NCBI RefSeq assembly: GCF_014873875.1
Contig: NZ_JADBEM010000001.1
Coordinates: 7,688,001 to 7,752,000 of the forward strand
Length of the DNA stretch: 64,000 nt
DNA from: Actinopolymorpha pittospori
GTDB lineage: Bacteria > Actinomycetota > Actinomycetes > Propionibacteriales > Actinopolymorphaceae
Reading direction: 5' to 3'
Each line of letters starts with the position of its first letter. The first letter of the stretch is position 1. The position numbers were made by a program, and so were the translations under genes. Under the pieces are notes generated by a model, which saw nothing but the letters and a program-made list of their open reading frames with translations, made no database searches and was not told the DNA's origin. Below are positions 35,801 through 43,962 of the stretch, piece by piece.

Positions 35801-37371
35801 ACCACCCGGCCCTCCGCCTGCAGCTCCCGGATCGCCGCGGGCAGGTGGCTGCCGCCGGGCAGCGTCCGCTCGGTCGCGATCCGGGCGGTGATCTCGCTGC
35901 CGCGCCCCGCGAGTACGACCTCACCGACTTCTGAGGCGGCCGTGACGAGCGCGTCGGTGAGCGGTGCGCGCTCGGGTTCGGCAGCGAGGACCGCCAGCAG
36001 CTGCCCCTGGCGGAGCAGGCCGAGCACCACCGTGCCGCGGCCCGCGAGTTCGCCGGCGGCGGCTCGTGCCTGGGGGGACGGCTCACCCACCACCTGCGTG
36101 AACGGGCCGAGGGTCCACTCGCGTTGCCGGCGTACCTCGTGGGGTTCCTCCGGGTCGAGCAGGCTGTCCGCCTTGAGCCGGAGCCGGCCTTCGTCCGCGA
36201 CCATCGCCCTGCCCGTGCCACGTCCGGCCGGCTTCCCGTTCGACGTACCCACGCCGTTCAGGGTGGTCAGTCGTCCGATGACGAAGCGTCCCGTCAGCAG
36301 GACGCGGGCGTCGATCACCACCGTGTCCACCCGGTCCAGCCGACGCAGCGCACCGATGTCGAGCGCGACCACTCCCCTGGAGCTCAGCGTCCGCCCGAGT
36401 TCGGCGGCGAACCCCTCGCGGGCCATCCGGCCAGCCTTGGGCGTGCCCGCGGCGAGCATGGCGAAGGACCTGCGGATGTTGCGGGTCGCGGCGAGGGCGG
36501 CTCCGGTGGCGAGCACGGCCGATCCGCCGACCAGGTCGCCGTACTTCTCGATCGGGCCGGGTGGGAGCGGCGCGGGCCGCGGCGGCAGGTCCAGGGCAGG
36601 AACCCGGCCGTGGGCCGGACCCGAACACAGCTGCGTCTCCCGCTCCTTCCAGGCCCGTTCCCGCGCGGCGGCCTCGCGGGCCAGCAGCACCCGCGAGGAG
36701 GCGTCCACGAGCAGGCCGAGCTGTCCGTGCCCGAGTCCCTGGGCGGCGGCGTTGGCGACGCCCAGCGTGAGATCCGCGGCCGCTCGGCCGAGCAGCCGCT
36801 CCCCCGCCCGACGCAGCCGAGGCGTCGAATCGACCAGACCGACCACGGCGTTCACCTCGGCCGGCAGTCGTCCGAGGTGAAACACCCGGCCCACGGCGCT
36901 GAAGCCCAACGCCGCGACCCCCGCGCCCAACGCGACCAACTGGCGCTGGCGGGGTTCGGGATCTCCGGGATGGGACGGGCGGTCCACCGGGAAGGGTTGG
37001 TCCTCCAGGCCGTGCCGCTTCTCGATCGCGTCCACAACGAGGAGGAAATCGTCCGGTTCGAGCTCGTCCTCGTCGTACTCCACGAACACCCGCCCGAGGA
37101 TGCCGTTCACCTCGGCGCGACGGACGCCGGACAGGGCGAGCAGCGCCGTCTCGACGTCGGCGACAAGTCGCCCGGCCCTGGGGCGGTCGGCGCCGCGCAC
37201 CTCGATGTGGGCGTGCCCACGGCCGACCCACCAGCGCCGGGGCATCCGACCCCGACGCAGTGGCATCGACGGAAGGAAGCCGCCGGTCGGTACCACGCGC
37301 GTCACGAGAGAGGGCAGCGCACTGACCGCCCCGTTGATCCGTTCGGACGGAGACCTCACCCTTGCCGTCAC
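32848..37371 (-). CDS. Cation-translocating P-type ATPase with degenerate N-terminal ATPase half (CtpI-like)
   Basis: Giant membrane ATPase, 1507 aa, resembling mycobacterial CtpI. The C-terminal half is complete: TGES at 806-809, PEGLP at 920-924 (P2-type cation site), phosphorylation motif DKTGTLT with Asp963, KGAPE, MLTGDHPTTA and VGDGTNDAP, then the C-terminal helices. The N-terminal half looks like an inactivated copy. It starts with an HMA-like domain lacking CxxC (residues 54-118), then VDTVVIDARVLLTG at 348-361 where DKTGT is expected, and VALVAEGPGTALAAADCGIG near 525 where GDGxND is expected. GTG 37371 touches the AGGAGG, so the in-frame GTG 37359 may be the true start. The ion transported is unknown. 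Confidence 0.9.
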   Translation of the reverse strand: MTARVRSPSERINGAVSALPSLVTRVVPTGGFLPSMPLRRGRMPRRWWVGRGHAHIEVRGADRPRAGRLVADVETALLALSGVRRAEVNGILGRVFVEYDEDELEPDDFLLVVDAIEKRHGLEDQPFPVDRPSHPGDPEPRQRQLVALGAGVAALGFSAVGRVFHLGRLPAEVNAVVGLVDSTPRLRRAGERLLGRAAADLTLGVANAAAQGLGHGQLGLLVDASSRVLLAREAAARERAWKERETQLCSGPAHGRVPALDLPPRPAPLPPGPIEKYGDLVGGSAVLATGAALAATRNIRRSFAMLAAGTPKAGRMAREGFAAELGRTLSSRGVVALDIGALRRLDRVDTVVIDARVLLTGRFVIGRLTTLNGVGTSNGKPAGRGTGRAMVADEGRLRLKADSLLDPEEPHEVRRQREWTLGPFTQVVGEPSPQARAAAGELAGRGTVVLGLLRQGQLLAVLAAEPERAPLTDALVTAASEVGEVVLAGRGSEITARIATERTLPGGSHLPAAIRELQAEGRVVALVAEGPGTALAAADCGIGILRPGRRTPWAAHLLCGPELTEVRFLLDGAAAAKAVSRRGALLSAYGSVTAALLALMGPPRGSTARALVGVNLAAGAGLATGAWTAHALARRPEPIRTDANHWHAQKAETVLERLRSDPDGLTAAEARARLAAMPPDGRQRAPGFVRAVVDELANPLTPTLAAGGGVAAASGSPSDAVLIGTVMALNAVIGGAQRIGTERAVRRLADVSAARVRVRRDGTEGEVTADTLVPGDVIVLQAGDAVPADARILDASGLEIDESSLTGESQLVGKSAEPSGAAHVADRTSMVYDGTDVAAGRVSAVVVAAGPETEAGRGMRAMVGPTPSGGVEARLGGLVRATIPVALGSGAALVAAGLLRRLPLRDTLGPAVSLAVAAVPEGLPVVATVAQLASARRLSNRNALVRHPPTVETIGRVTTLLIDKTGTLTEGSIHLKRISDGMFNEPTDRLSETCASVLAAGLRASPEHVAGEVPPHPTDRAVVAAAERVGVRSSTGAPDWALVDDVPFESGRGYHAALGRTSNGQRLVVKGAPEIVLPKCIGWRRGNDVQTLDEPDRAKVETEIQRLAGQGYRVLAVAERGASSRQDLTEDRVERLEFLGLLAFADEVRPTSAQAVSTLRRAGVEVVMLTGDHPTTAQSIADELGILDGQRVLTGAEMDEMDDAALSAALPGVSVLARVTPAQKVRVVQGYQETGRTVAMVGDGTNDAPAIRVADVGVALGRHGTNAAREASDLVVTDDRLETITDAMVEGRAMWASVRDAVALLVGGNLGEIVFTLGAGLLSPGGSPLNARQLLLVNLFTDILPAMALAIRPPARVTPEDLLHEGPDASLGVSLTRDVLVRAGATAASATGAWVVGRMTGTPERASTVALVALVGAQLGQTVVAGWRSPLVVGASAASGLALGTVVQVPGLSQFFGCRPLGPVGWGTALTAAAAGTAASVALPRAGELVRGVRALGARAGGLGLPL

Positions 37372-37455
37372 CTCCTGGTCTGCTCCCGCACGCGGCCGGC
37401 TCCCACGTTTCCCGTGGTGCCGGCCTCGGTGCCGTGCGCCCCGTGCGCAACGGCC

Positions 37456-38853
37456 TCAGTGGTGGAAGGACTTCGTCTCGCGCACGTCGCGTGGGAGCGG
37501 AGCCTCGAGGTGGTTCAGGTAGTCGACCGCCTCCCGGACGTCGTCGAGCAGCAGGTGGGCCAGGTCGATGGAGAAGCCGTTGCGGACCACGATCCGCATC
37601 ACCACCATGTCCTGGATGTCCTTCGGCATCGGGTACGCCGGCACCATCCAGCCCCGGTCACGGAGCCGGTTCGACAGGTCGTAGAGGTCCCAGTTCCTGC
37701 GCCGGCCGTCGGCCAGTCGCCAGCAGACCACCGGCAGATCGGTCCCGGCGGAGATGACCTCGAACGCGTCGCTCTTGTCGAGCTCCCCGGCTATGTGCAC
37801 CGCGACGTCCTGGCACACCTGGTGGACGCGGGTGAAACCGCGCCTGCCGAGCCGGAGGAAGTTGAAGTACTGCAACAGCACCTGCGCCCCCGGACGGGAG
37901 AAGTTCAGACCGTACGTCGCGATGTCCCCACCGAGGTAGGAGACGTCGAACACCAGCTCGTCAGGCACATGTTCGCGCAGCCTCCACACCACCCAGCCGA
38001 CGCCGGGATACACCAGGCCGTACTTGTGGCCGGAGGCGTTGATCGAATGGACGCGGTTCAACCGGAAGTCCCACCGCACCTCCGGATGCAGGAACGGTGC
38101 GAAGAACCCACCTGAGGCCGCGTCGACGTGGATCGGGATGTCGAGCCCCGTACGGTCTGAGAGGTCGTCCAGCGCCGAGGCGATCTCGGCCACCGGCTCG
38201 TAGCAACCGGTGAAGTTGAGACCGAGGACGGGCACCACCCCGATGGTGTTCTCGTCCACCGCGTCGAGCACGCCCGCGGCCGTGAGGTGCGGGTGCTCGG
38301 CGGTGACCGGCACTTGTCGCGCCTCCACACCCCAGTAGTTGGCGAACTTCTCCCACACCACCTGCACGGCGGAGCTGAGAACGATGTTCGGTCGGTCGCT
38401 GGGTTTGCCGGCCTCCCGACGCGCCCGCTGCCAGTGACGCTTGAGCGCGAGCCCGGCCAGCATGCAGGCCTCGGAGGAGCCCACGGTCGAGACACCCATC
38501 GCCTGCTGGGTGTCCGGTGCGTGCCACAGCCCGGCGATGATGTGGACGCACCGCTCCTCGACCGCCGCCGTGAGCGGATACTCGTCCCGGTCGACGAGGT
38601 TCTTGTCCGCCGCCTCGCGGTAGAGGTCGTCAGCCTCCCGCTCCATCCACGTCGTCACGAAGGACGCGAGGTTCTGCCGGGCGTTGCCGTCCAGGAGCAG
38701 CTCGTCGTGGATCAGTTGGTACGCCGTCTCCGGAAGCATCTCCTCCGTGGGCAGTGAGAAGCGGGGTACGCGCTCCTCGCCGCGCCGGGCGAAGAGCGGG
38801 TTGACCGCCACCTCGTCCGACTCAGCGCCCCGGTGGGCACGCTTATACCGCAT
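37456..38853 (-). CDS. gadB: Glutamate decarboxylase
   Basis: PLP enzyme converting glutamate to GABA and CO2, a proton-consuming reaction tied to acid tolerance; 465 aa as in E. coli GadA/B. PLP-binding Lys277 in INASGHKYGLVYPG, Asp244 in HVDAASGGF, and GVSTVGSSEACML near 120 are intact. No GABA antiporter gene (gadC) is adjacent. It lies between the sugar transporter and the P-type ATPase on the same strand, with 108 and 84 bp gaps, so it may have its own promoter. Confidence 0.95.
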   Translation of the reverse strand: MRYKRAHRGAESDEVAVNPLFARRGEERVPRFSLPTEEMLPETAYQLIHDELLLDGNARQNLASFVTTWMEREADDLYREAADKNLVDRDEYPLTAAVEERCVHIIAGLWHAPDTQQAMGVSTVGSSEACMLAGLALKRHWQRARREAGKPSDRPNIVLSSAVQVVWEKFANYWGVEARQVPVTAEHPHLTAAGVLDAVDENTIGVVPVLGLNFTGCYEPVAEIASALDDLSDRTGLDIPIHVDAASGGFFAPFLHPEVRWDFRLNRVHSINASGHKYGLVYPGVGWVVWRLREHVPDELVFDVSYLGGDIATYGLNFSRPGAQVLLQYFNFLRLGRRGFTRVHQVCQDVAVHIAGELDKSDAFEVISAGTDLPVVCWRLADGRRRNWDLYDLSNRLRDRGWMVPAYPMPKDIQDMVVMRIVVRNGFSIDLAHLLLDDVREAVDYLNHLEAPLPRDVRETKSFHH

Positions 38854-38961
38854 CGAAACCCTCCCGCGCTCGGCACGACCTGCACCGTCAGGGTCAGCCT
38901 CCCGGGCGCGGGGCGGATAGGGCCGAATGTCTGTCGACTGGGGACCTATGGCGGGACGGGC

Positions 38962-39951
38962 CTACCACAGGCTCGACTTCGCGAACCTGCGGGCGAGCTG
39001 GTTGGCGAGTACCAGCAGGAGCAACCCGACCACCGACCGGAAGAGCCCGATCGCCGCGGCGTAGGAGAACTGCGGCACGTCGGAGGCGAGACCGACCTTG
39101 TAGACGTAGGTGTCGATCACTTCGGAGGTCGCGAGGTTGAGCGGGTTCTGCATCAGCAACGCCTTCTCGAAGCCGATGCTCAGGATGGAGCCGATGTTGA
39201 GGATCAGCAGGATCACCGCGATCGGCGCGATGCCGGGAAGGTCGATGTGCCAGATCCGCTTGATCTTGGTCGCACCGTCGACGATCGCCGCCTCGTGGAG
39301 TTCCGGGTCGATGCCGGCCAACGCGGCCAGGTAGATGATCGCGTTGAAGCCGAGACTCTGCCACACGCCCGACCAGACGTAGAGGTGGCGGAAGTAGTCG
39401 GGGTTGCCCATGAAGTCGATCGCATCGATGCCGACGAGCCCGAGCAGGTTGTTCAGCAGGCCCGTACGCGGGTCGAGGAGGACGAAGAGCATGCCGACGA
39501 TCACGACGGTCGAGATGAAGTGCGGTGCATAGGTGATCATCTGCACCGATCGTTTGAACCATCGCAGCCGCACGTAGTTGAGGGCGAGCGCCAGGACGAT
39601 CGGCAGTGGGAACGTCGCCACGAGCTCGTAGCCCTGCAGGACGATCGTGTTGCGGATGACGGGCCAGAACATGTACGAGTCGATGAACCGCTCGAAGTTC
39701 TGCAGGCCCACCCACGGGCTGCCGGTGATGCCCTGGACGACGTTGTAGTTGCGGAACGCGATCTGCACGCCGAACATCGGCCAGTACTGGAACACCAGAA
39801 CGTACGCCACCGGCAGCAGCAGCATGAGGTAGAGCTGCCACCCGTGTCTGATCTGTCGACGCGCGTCAGACCAGCGGGACCGGCGCCGCCGTCGCGGAGC
39901 CTGCTCGGAGCTGATCGTCTCGGCTGCCTCGCCGCGTGCGAGCGTGTCCAT
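38962..39951 (-). CDS. Carbohydrate ABC transporter permease, LplB family (CUT1)
   Basis: First-type permease of a CUT1 sugar importer, 329 aa. A charged N-terminal tail of about 35 residues precedes six membrane helices. The LplB-type marker FQYWPMFGVQIAFRNYN is present, and the EAA loop reads EAAIVDGATKIKRIWHIDLP. The C-terminus ends ARRFAKSSLW, typical of the family. It follows the YtcP-like permease with a 73-bp gap. No ATPase gene is nearby, so a shared MsiK-like ATPase is likely (inference). Confidence 0.93.
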   Translation of the reverse strand: MDTLARGEAAETISSEQAPRRRRRSRWSDARRQIRHGWQLYLMLLLPVAYVLVFQYWPMFGVQIAFRNYNVVQGITGSPWVGLQNFERFIDSYMFWPVIRNTIVLQGYELVATFPLPIVLALALNYVRLRWFKRSVQMITYAPHFISTVVIVGMLFVLLDPRTGLLNNLLGLVGIDAIDFMGNPDYFRHLYVWSGVWQSLGFNAIIYLAALAGIDPELHEAAIVDGATKIKRIWHIDLPGIAPIAVILLILNIGSILSIGFEKALLMQNPLNLATSEVIDTYVYKVGLASDVPQFSYAAAIGLFRSVVGLLLLVLANQLARRFAKSSLW

Positions 39952-40024
39952 CGCTTCGTTCTCCCGTCCGTGCCCTCGAACCGTTAGCCCTCGAACAGTT
40001 GGCTCTCGAATGCCTGCGAACCGG

Positions 40025-40921
40025 TCAGCCCTTGATCGAGCCGATCATCACGCCCTTCACGAAGTGACGTTGGACGAACGGGTACGCCAGGAGCGGCGGC
40101 ACGCTCGCGATCACGATCAGCGAATACTTGAGCAGGTCCCGTAGCTCCTGCACGCGCAGCAGCTCCGAGGCGTCCGGTAGCTGGGCAGGGTCCAGGGAGT
40201 TCTGCACGAGGATGCTTCGCAGCACCAACTGCAGCGGGAAGAGCGACTCGTCGGTGAGATAGATCAGTGCGTTGAAGAACTGGTTCCAGTGGCCGACGGC
40301 GTAGAGCAACGCGTTGACGGCGATGATCGGCTTCGACAGCGGCAGCACGATCCGGGTGAAGAACTTGAAGTCGTCGCAGCCGTCGATGCGAGCCGCCTCC
40401 AGCAGTTCGTGCGGGATCGTCACCTGGTAGTAGGTCCGGGTGATGATCATGTTCCACACCGCCATCGCGGTGGGCAGGATCAGCGCCCAGCGCGTGTTGA
40501 GCAGGCCGAGCTGGTGCACCACCAGGTAGGTGGGAATCATTCCGCCGCTGAACAACATGGTGAAGACGAAGAGGAACATGAGGGGGTTGCGGCCGAACAG
40601 GTCCCGCCTGGACAACGGATACGCCGCCAGCAGGGTCAGTGTGACGTTGATGAGCGTGCCCGCCACGGCGTAGAAGACGGAGTTGAGGAAGCCGGAGACG
40701 ATCGACTTGTACTCGAAGATCGCCTTGTAGCCCTCGAGGTTGAGCTCGACCGGCCACAACCAGACGCGTCCCGAACTCACGGCCTGCGCGGAGCTGAACG
40801 AGGCGCTGAAGATGTAGACGAGCGGATACAGCACCGCCAGCAGGAACACCGCGAGCACCGCGTAGTTGCAGACGTTGAAGATCCGGTCGGACCGGGTCTC
40901 CTTCAGGGTCGTCGCCGCCAT
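40025..40921 (-). CDS. Carbohydrate ABC transporter permease, YtcP family (CUT1)
   Basis: Second permease of the importer, 298 aa, six membrane helices. Family markers are VFLLAVLYPLVYIFSASFSS at the start, SVFYAVAGTLINVTLTLLAA, the EAA loop EAARIDGCDDFKFFTRIVLP and the end FVQRHFVKGVMIGSIKG. It lies between the binding protein and the LplB-like permease on the same strand. Confidence 0.94.
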   Translation of the reverse strand: MAATTLKETRSDRIFNVCNYAVLAVFLLAVLYPLVYIFSASFSSAQAVSSGRVWLWPVELNLEGYKAIFEYKSIVSGFLNSVFYAVAGTLINVTLTLLAAYPLSRRDLFGRNPLMFLFVFTMLFSGGMIPTYLVVHQLGLLNTRWALILPTAMAVWNMIITRTYYQVTIPHELLEAARIDGCDDFKFFTRIVLPLSKPIIAVNALLYAVGHWNQFFNALIYLTDESLFPLQLVLRSILVQNSLDPAQLPDASELLRVQELRDLLKYSLIVIASVPPLLAYPFVQRHFVKGVMIGSIKG

Positions 40922-41033
40922 CCCGATTGCCTCCCTGGTTCCTGATCGCGAAAGCTTGCCCGGGGACCGGACCGGGCGGCCCGCGTGGAGCCCTCGCCCG
41001 GCCCGGTCCCCTCACCGTGTGTCCGCGGACCGA

Positions 41034-42821
41034 TCACTTGTACTTCGCGTCGTAGGCCTTCTGGTTGAGCTCGACGAGAGTGGAGGCGCCCATCTGGTCC
41101 AGGGTCTCGACGTAGGTCTTCCAGGCGCCCCCGTCGTTGGGGTCGAGCTGGCCGAGGGTGAACTTCGACAACGACTGCTTGACGTAGTTGGCGATGGTGA
41201 GGCTCAGCTCGCCGCTCTGCGCCGCCTGGTCCGCGTCGAGGTAGAGCGGCGGAACCTGGAGAGCCTTGTCGATCTTGTTCGGGAAGTACGCCGAACGACT
41301 CTGCTCATACAGCGGCTTCTCGAAGGTCGGGTGCTCCGGATCGGCGACCTCACCAAGGCGGAAGTCGCTGGATCGGTACCCGAGGCCGAGCTGGTTCCAC
41401 CACTGCCCGTCCGGCGGGGGCCAGGTACCCAGCGTCGTCCACAGCGCCTGCTTGCCGTTGATGCCGACCTCGCCGTCCTTGGCCCAGCGCCAGCCCTTGT
41501 CGAAGTCGCCGCTGTAGGCGCGCAGGATCGTCTCCAGCTCGTACTGGCCGTCGCCCCACTGCACGGCGACGGCGGGGTTCTTGCACGCGTTGGTGACGAC
41601 GAAGTTCCCGGTGCTGACGGCGCCGTAGTAGTTCCAGTTCGCGAAGCGCTTCCCGTCCGGGCCCGCCAGGGTGGGCACCGCGACGTAGTCGCGCCATCTG
41701 GCGTTCGGGTCGTCGTCGTTCAGGGTGAGGAACGTGCCCCAGTAGAAGACCCGCGCCGCGCCGAGGATAGGTTCGCCCTTCCGGTCACCAATGCGTCGGA
41801 GCTGGTCGCCGTCCTGGGTGAAGCTCTGCTTGGCGAGCAGCCCCTGCTGGTAGAGCCGGTTGAGGTAGCGCAGCCCCTCCCGCCATTCCGGCTTGTTGAA
41901 TGCGACGTCGACCTTGTCGTTGTCGAGGACCAGCCACGGCTCGCCGGGGTTGTACATGAACGAGCTCATGAAGAAGGTGTCGAGTGGGTCGTCGATGGTG
42001 GACATCAACGGCACCTCGTCGGCCTTGCCGTTGCCGTTCGGGTCACCGGTCTTGAACGCCTTCAGCACCTCCTCGAGTTCGTCGAGGTTGGTGGGCATGT
42101 CCAGACCGAGCTTCTCCAGCCACGGCTGGTAGATCCACATCCGCTGGTTTCCGCAGGCACAGTGGAAGCAGTCGTTCACCGACGGCATCGAGTAGATGTT
42201 GCCGTCGGTCGCCGTCAAGGTCGACTTGGCGTCCGGGTAGTCCTTGAAGATCCGCTTGACCTCGACCCCGTAGTCGTCGATGAGCTTGTTGAGCGGGACG
42301 AACAGGCCCTGGGAGCCGTACAACAACTGCTGGGCGTTGCTGAACGCGATGTTCATGAAGACGTCGGGGATGTCCCCCGAGGCGATCATCGCGTTGACCT
42401 TCGTCATCGCGTCGTCCCCGCCCGCGACGACCTGCCAGTCGATGTGCACGTTGGTCGCCTGCTCGTACCAACCGGTGAAGGTGTTCTTGGCCCAGTCGCC
42501 GACCCGGACGTCCTGGGGCACCACCACACGCAGGGTGACCTTCTCCTTGACCAGCGTGGCCCGCTTCGCCGCGTGCGGTCCGACATATCCTTCCGGGTAG
42601 ATGACACCCGCGGTCGGCGTCGTCTTCGGCCCGCCCTTGACCGCCAGCGGGTCGTTGACTGCGGCGCCTTCGGGGTCACCGCCTCCGCTACACCCGGCGA
42701 GGATGGAGCCGGCGGTGGTCGCGGTGAGTCCGATGCCGAGTGCCCTGGTGACGAACTGCCGCCGGGAGAGCGCCGACCACGGACCCCTGATGTCTGCCTG
42801 GGGAGTTTCTTCTACCGCCAT
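41034..42821 (-). CDS. Extracellular sugar-binding lipoprotein with twin-arginine signal (YtcQ/LipO-like SBP)
   Basis: Receptor of the CUT1 importer, 595 aa. The N-terminus has a Tat-like signal: Arg20-Arg21 in LSRRQFVTRALGIG, a hydrophobic stretch, and lipobox LAGC with Cys44, followed by Gly/Asp-rich linker. The mature protein shows WQVVAGGDDAMTKVNAMIAS and GDIPDVFMNI, standard for large SBP family 1 proteins linked to LplB/YtcP permeases. ATG 42821 follows GAGGAG. The longer frame to 43037 has no signal pattern and was rejected. Ligands of this group are often oligosaccharides or glycan fragments. Confidence 0.92.
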   Translation of the reverse strand: MAVEETPQADIRGPWSALSRRQFVTRALGIGLTATTAGSILAGCSGGGDPEGAAVNDPLAVKGGPKTTPTAGVIYPEGYVGPHAAKRATLVKEKVTLRVVVPQDVRVGDWAKNTFTGWYEQATNVHIDWQVVAGGDDAMTKVNAMIASGDIPDVFMNIAFSNAQQLLYGSQGLFVPLNKLIDDYGVEVKRIFKDYPDAKSTLTATDGNIYSMPSVNDCFHCACGNQRMWIYQPWLEKLGLDMPTNLDELEEVLKAFKTGDPNGNGKADEVPLMSTIDDPLDTFFMSSFMYNPGEPWLVLDNDKVDVAFNKPEWREGLRYLNRLYQQGLLAKQSFTQDGDQLRRIGDRKGEPILGAARVFYWGTFLTLNDDDPNARWRDYVAVPTLAGPDGKRFANWNYYGAVSTGNFVVTNACKNPAVAVQWGDGQYELETILRAYSGDFDKGWRWAKDGEVGINGKQALWTTLGTWPPPDGQWWNQLGLGYRSSDFRLGEVADPEHPTFEKPLYEQSRSAYFPNKIDKALQVPPLYLDADQAAQSGELSLTIANYVKQSLSKFTLGQLDPNDGGAWKTYVETLDQMGASTLVELNQKAYDAKYK

Positions 42822-43104
42822 TGCTCTTACTCCTCTACGCCAGGAAACGTTCGCGCGAAGCACCGAGACGGTGCCGGGCGCGCATGAAGCGGCTTTCCCG
42901 ACTCGTCCGGAAAACCCGAGCCGGTGAGAAGCCCGAGGCGACACCTTGTCGGCCACCTCGGATTGGGTTGCGAGGCCCCCGTTGCGATGATGTCGGATGT
43001 ACTTTGAGCAAAGAAGGAAAGCGGTTACCGTTCGCAAACTAAATGCTTGTCACAAAAGGTGCGGACCATGAGTCTTCGGCGAAAACCGGACGCGGGCACC
43101 ATCG
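42822..43104. promoter_or_regulatory. Leader of the sugar transporter operon, with candidate GntR sites
   Basis: 283-bp gap between the GntR gene and the binding-protein gene, with a clearly A+T-richer core (about 42990-43070). It contains the palindrome CTTTGAGCAAAG at 43002-43013 and TTGTCACAA at 43047-43055. These resemble the GntR-type half-site pattern GTN(0-1)AC or share the AGCAA core with the palindrome before the GntR gene. They are candidate operators only. Confidence 0.45.
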
Positions 43105-43833
43105 TCATACCGGCCCGCCCCCTTCGCCGTCGGCATGGTCATAGAGGGGACGCAGTCGTGCGCGCGACTCCTCGAGGTGCGCCCGCATCGCCCCGGCGGC
43201 CGCGTCGGGATCACCGCTCGCGATGGCCTCGACGACATGGTGGTGTTCGCGAAGAGCCGCCGAACCCATGTCGCCCCGATAGGTGAGCCGGATGATGTGC
43301 AGGTGGCAGTGCGTGCGCTGGAAAGCCATGCGCATGTGGGTGTTGCCGCCAAGGTGTTGCACGAGGTCGTGCAACCTGGTGTCGTGGGAGGCGAGCCGCT
43401 GGTAGTCCTGGTAGGTCGTACCGACAGGCGCGCTCGGAATGCTCTCCATCTCCTCGGTCAGAAGACGGATGCCCTCCGCCGTCACGCCGGCCGCGGCCCG
43501 ACCGGCAGCCCACGGCTCGACCAGGAACCGGAACTCGAAGAGGTCCTCGAACTCCTCCTTGCCGAGCAGGGGCGCGGTGGAGTAACCGCGGAAAGGCTGT
43601 TTGATGACCAGCCCTTCGGATTCCAGCCGAACAAGCGCCTCCCGCAGCGGCGACTGCGAGACCTCGAGTTGCCGAGCGACCTCGTCGATGTTGATACGGG
43701 CACCTTCGGAGAAGACGCCGTCCATGATCATTTCTTTGAGGACGTCGTAGACACCGTCGGCGAGGTTTTGTCTGCGGGGCAGCGCGACACGTCCGTGTCG
43801 CCCATTCACCGAGACGTTCGCGCGTGTGCCCAT
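43105..43833 (-). CDS. GntR family transcriptional regulator (FadR/FCD subfamily)
   Basis: Probable regulator of the adjacent sugar locus, 242 aa. The winged helix-turn-helix (residues 20-90) reads LADGVYDVLKEMIMDGVFSE, VARQLEVSQSPLREALVRLE and LVIKQPFRGYS. The FCD ligand domain holds His and Asp residues suited to metal binding (SHDTRLHDLV, EHHHVVEAI). ATG 43833 has AGAGAGG upstream; a frame to 43923 adds an unsupported extension. It sits between the GxGYxYP gene and the transporter on the same strand. The ligand is probably a sugar acid or related metabolite (inference). Confidence 0.91.
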   Translation of the reverse strand: MGTRANVSVNGRHGRVALPRRQNLADGVYDVLKEMIMDGVFSEGARINIDEVARQLEVSQSPLREALVRLESEGLVIKQPFRGYSTAPLLGKEEFEDLFEFRFLVEPWAAGRAAAGVTAEGIRLLTEEMESIPSAPVGTTYQDYQRLASHDTRLHDLVQHLGGNTHMRMAFQRTHCHLHIIRLTYRGDMGSAALREHHHVVEAIASGDPDAAAGAMRAHLEESRARLRPLYDHADGEGGGPV

Positions 43834-43840
43834 GTGGCCT

Positions 43841-43856
43841 CTCTTGTCAGCAAGAG
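43841..43856. promoter_or_regulatory. Palindrome CTCTTGTCAGCAAGAG at the GntR translation start
   Basis: A 6-4-6 perfect inverted repeat lies 8 bp upstream of the GntR start codon and covers its ribosome site. It shares the AGCAA core with the palindrome upstream of the sugar-binding gene. Candidate autoregulatory operator. Confidence 0.45.
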
Positions 43857-43962
43857 ATCGAGCGCCGGGAGGAGATTTCCCTGATCGTCGATCCACGATC
43901 CTATAGGCGTGGTCGGCGCGCAACGGCTTCCGCGCACTTACCAGGCCTGGTACCGCTTTCGG

